Source: UBA2589 sp038120095 (GTDB lineage Bacteria; Gemmatimonadota; Gemmatimonadetes; Longimicrobiales; Gaopeijiaceae). Taken from it: DNA of 64,000 bases. The notes beneath the pieces were generated by a model that saw only the letters and a list, made by a program, of their open reading frames with translations, was not told the origin of the DNA and made no database searches. Both the position numbers and the translations under genes were made by a program. Positions 63,323 through 64,000 of the stretch are shown here, piece after piece; the stretch's first letter is position 1; each line of letters begins with the position of its first letter. The stretch spans positions 1 through 64,000 of the forward strand of contig JAYOKZ010000001.1 of assembly GCA_038120095.1 (NCBI GenBank). Direction: 5' to 3'.

Positions 63323-64000
63323 CTAGCTCTGGGCGCCTGCCGCGTCCATGACCTCGTGGATCGCTGCCACGAGCGTGTGCAGCGGGAACGGCTTCTTGAG
63401 CAGCTTGTGGGTCGGGTCGAGGGGCGAGTCATCTTCCGCGAACGCTCCCTCCGCGTAGCCGGTAGCGAACACGGTCGGGACAGAGCCATGAGCCTCCTCG
63501 ATCTCGCGAACCATCTGCGGTCCCGAGATCTGGGGCATCCGCACATCGGAGACGATCAGATCGTACTCCCACCGCTCGCGCGTCGCTGCGAGAGCCTCCT
63601 GTGGGTTGCTGAATGACACCACATCAAACCCTTCCAGGCGCAGCAATTCGCCAAACAGCTCCAGCACCTTCTCGTCGTCGTCCACCAGCAGAACACGCAA
63701 GCTTTCTGCGGTGACCGTAGCCTCGCCAGCAGGCAGAACGAGATCGACCCTGCCGCCAGATGACGAGTCCGACACAATGCTGATCTGCCCGCCGTTGAGC
63801 GTCACCAGTCGTTCCGCCGTCGCGAGACCCAGGCCAGAGTGGGCCTCCCCTTTGGTGGAAAAGAACGGTTCGAACGCCCGCTGCGCGGCTTCCGCCGAGA
63901 AGCCCGGACCGTTGTCTTCGAATCTGAGGCTCACGACCGATCCCGGGGACGCCGACCCGACAGGCGTCGTGACTTCGCGTCGATCGACAGTGGTCGTGAT
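63323..64000 (-). CDS. Hybrid histidine kinase, C-terminal part (HATPase plus receiver), 5' end outside the window
   Basis: The minus-strand frame is open to the end of the window. It shows the end of a HATPase_c domain (LRFEDNGPGFS, EPFFSTKGEAHSGLGLATAERLV) followed by a receiver domain with LRVLLVDDDEKVL, phospho-acceptor Asp in DLIVSDVRMP, Thr/Ala switch in VFATGY and the Lys in LLKKPFPLHTL. This is a hybrid sensor kinase of which only the catalytic ATPase and receiver parts are visible. The sensor and dimerisation domains lie beyond position 64000. The signal is unknown. Confidence 0.88.
   Translation of the reverse strand: MTTTVDRREVTTPVGSASPGSVVSLRFEDNGPGFSAEAAQRAFEPFFSTKGEAHSGLGLATAERLVTLNGGQISIVSDSSSGGRVDLVLPAGEATVTAESLRVLLVDDDEKVLELFGELLRLEGFDVVSFSNPQEALAATRERWEYDLIVSDVRMPQISGPQMVREIEEAHGSVPTVFATGYAEGAFAEDDSPLDPTHKLLKKPFPLHTLVAAIHEVMDAAGAQS

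Noticed and set aside
1..64000. tRNA, rRNA, CRISPR arrays, insertion sequences and phage genes
   Set aside because: None was recognised: no repeat-spacer pattern, transposase or integrase motif, and no cloverleaf-like intergenic sequence. A tRNAscan or covariance search would settle the RNA question.

Overview
The window is a high-GC, gene-dense bacterial chromosome segment. It has about 46 protein genes, no RNA gene, no CRISPR array and no insertion sequence that I can see, and no gene-free stretch longer than about 200 bases. A run of ten N at 26610-26619 marks an assembly join. The gene content suggests a member of the Gemmatimonadota or a similar Gram-negative lineage: many exported metallo- and serine peptidases, an Asp-box propeller protein, TolB-propeller hydrolases, Tat and lipoprotein signals, and conserved unnamed secreted families. 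The phylum is an inference from gene content only.

Layout. 1-9.3 kb: the end of a secreted zinc protease, a GT-C-type membrane glycosyltransferase, a Tat-exported metallo-beta-lactamase-fold hydrolase, an M28 peptidase coupled to a YfcC-type carrier and a Nudix hydrolase, then a 16S rRNA m5C methyltransferase and a lone GroES. 9.3-25 kb: a nucleoside carrier, gamma-glutamyltransferase, conserved secreted proteins, an Asp-box propeller protein, a SoxC/cytochrome c sulfite dehydrogenase pair, a TPR protein and an amidohydrolase operon.

24.9-33.9 kb holds the most notable system: a complete quinohemoprotein amine dehydrogenase (QHNDH) operon. It encodes the diheme alpha, beta-propeller beta and CTQ-bearing gamma subunits, plus the radical SAM cross-linking enzyme, the flavin monooxygenase, the ABC exporter and the subtilisin-like leader protease. 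The order is G-A-D-C-B-F-E, led by a small FmdB-like gene. Every cross-link residue of the gamma subunit is present at the spacing known from Paracoccus.

34-49.7 kb: a Tat-exported FMN alpha-hydroxyacid enzyme with an unexpected CxxCH, a Sel1 protein, an M20 amidohydrolase, YhbY, an aldo/keto reductase-RidA fusion, an operon of lipoprotein, MMPL exporter and APC permease, a TolB-propeller/CehA fusion, an alpha/beta hydrolase and an FKBP lipoprotein. 49.8-64 kb: two S9 peptidases around a beta-lactamase-fold hydrolase, nadA-nadC, a 1440-residue M14 protein, a DUF4399 lipoprotein and the C-terminal part of a hybrid histidine kinase.

Taken together, the genes fit a peptide- and amine-scavenging heterotroph: exported peptidases and gamma-glutamyltransferase release small products, YfcC, APC and nucleoside carriers import them, and periplasmic QHNDH and sulfite dehydrogenase pass electrons to the respiratory chain. 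Genes are packed tightly with many 4-base NTGA stop/start overlaps. At least two genes (the rRNA methyltransferase and nadC) have no ATG, GTG or TTG where homology requires the start.
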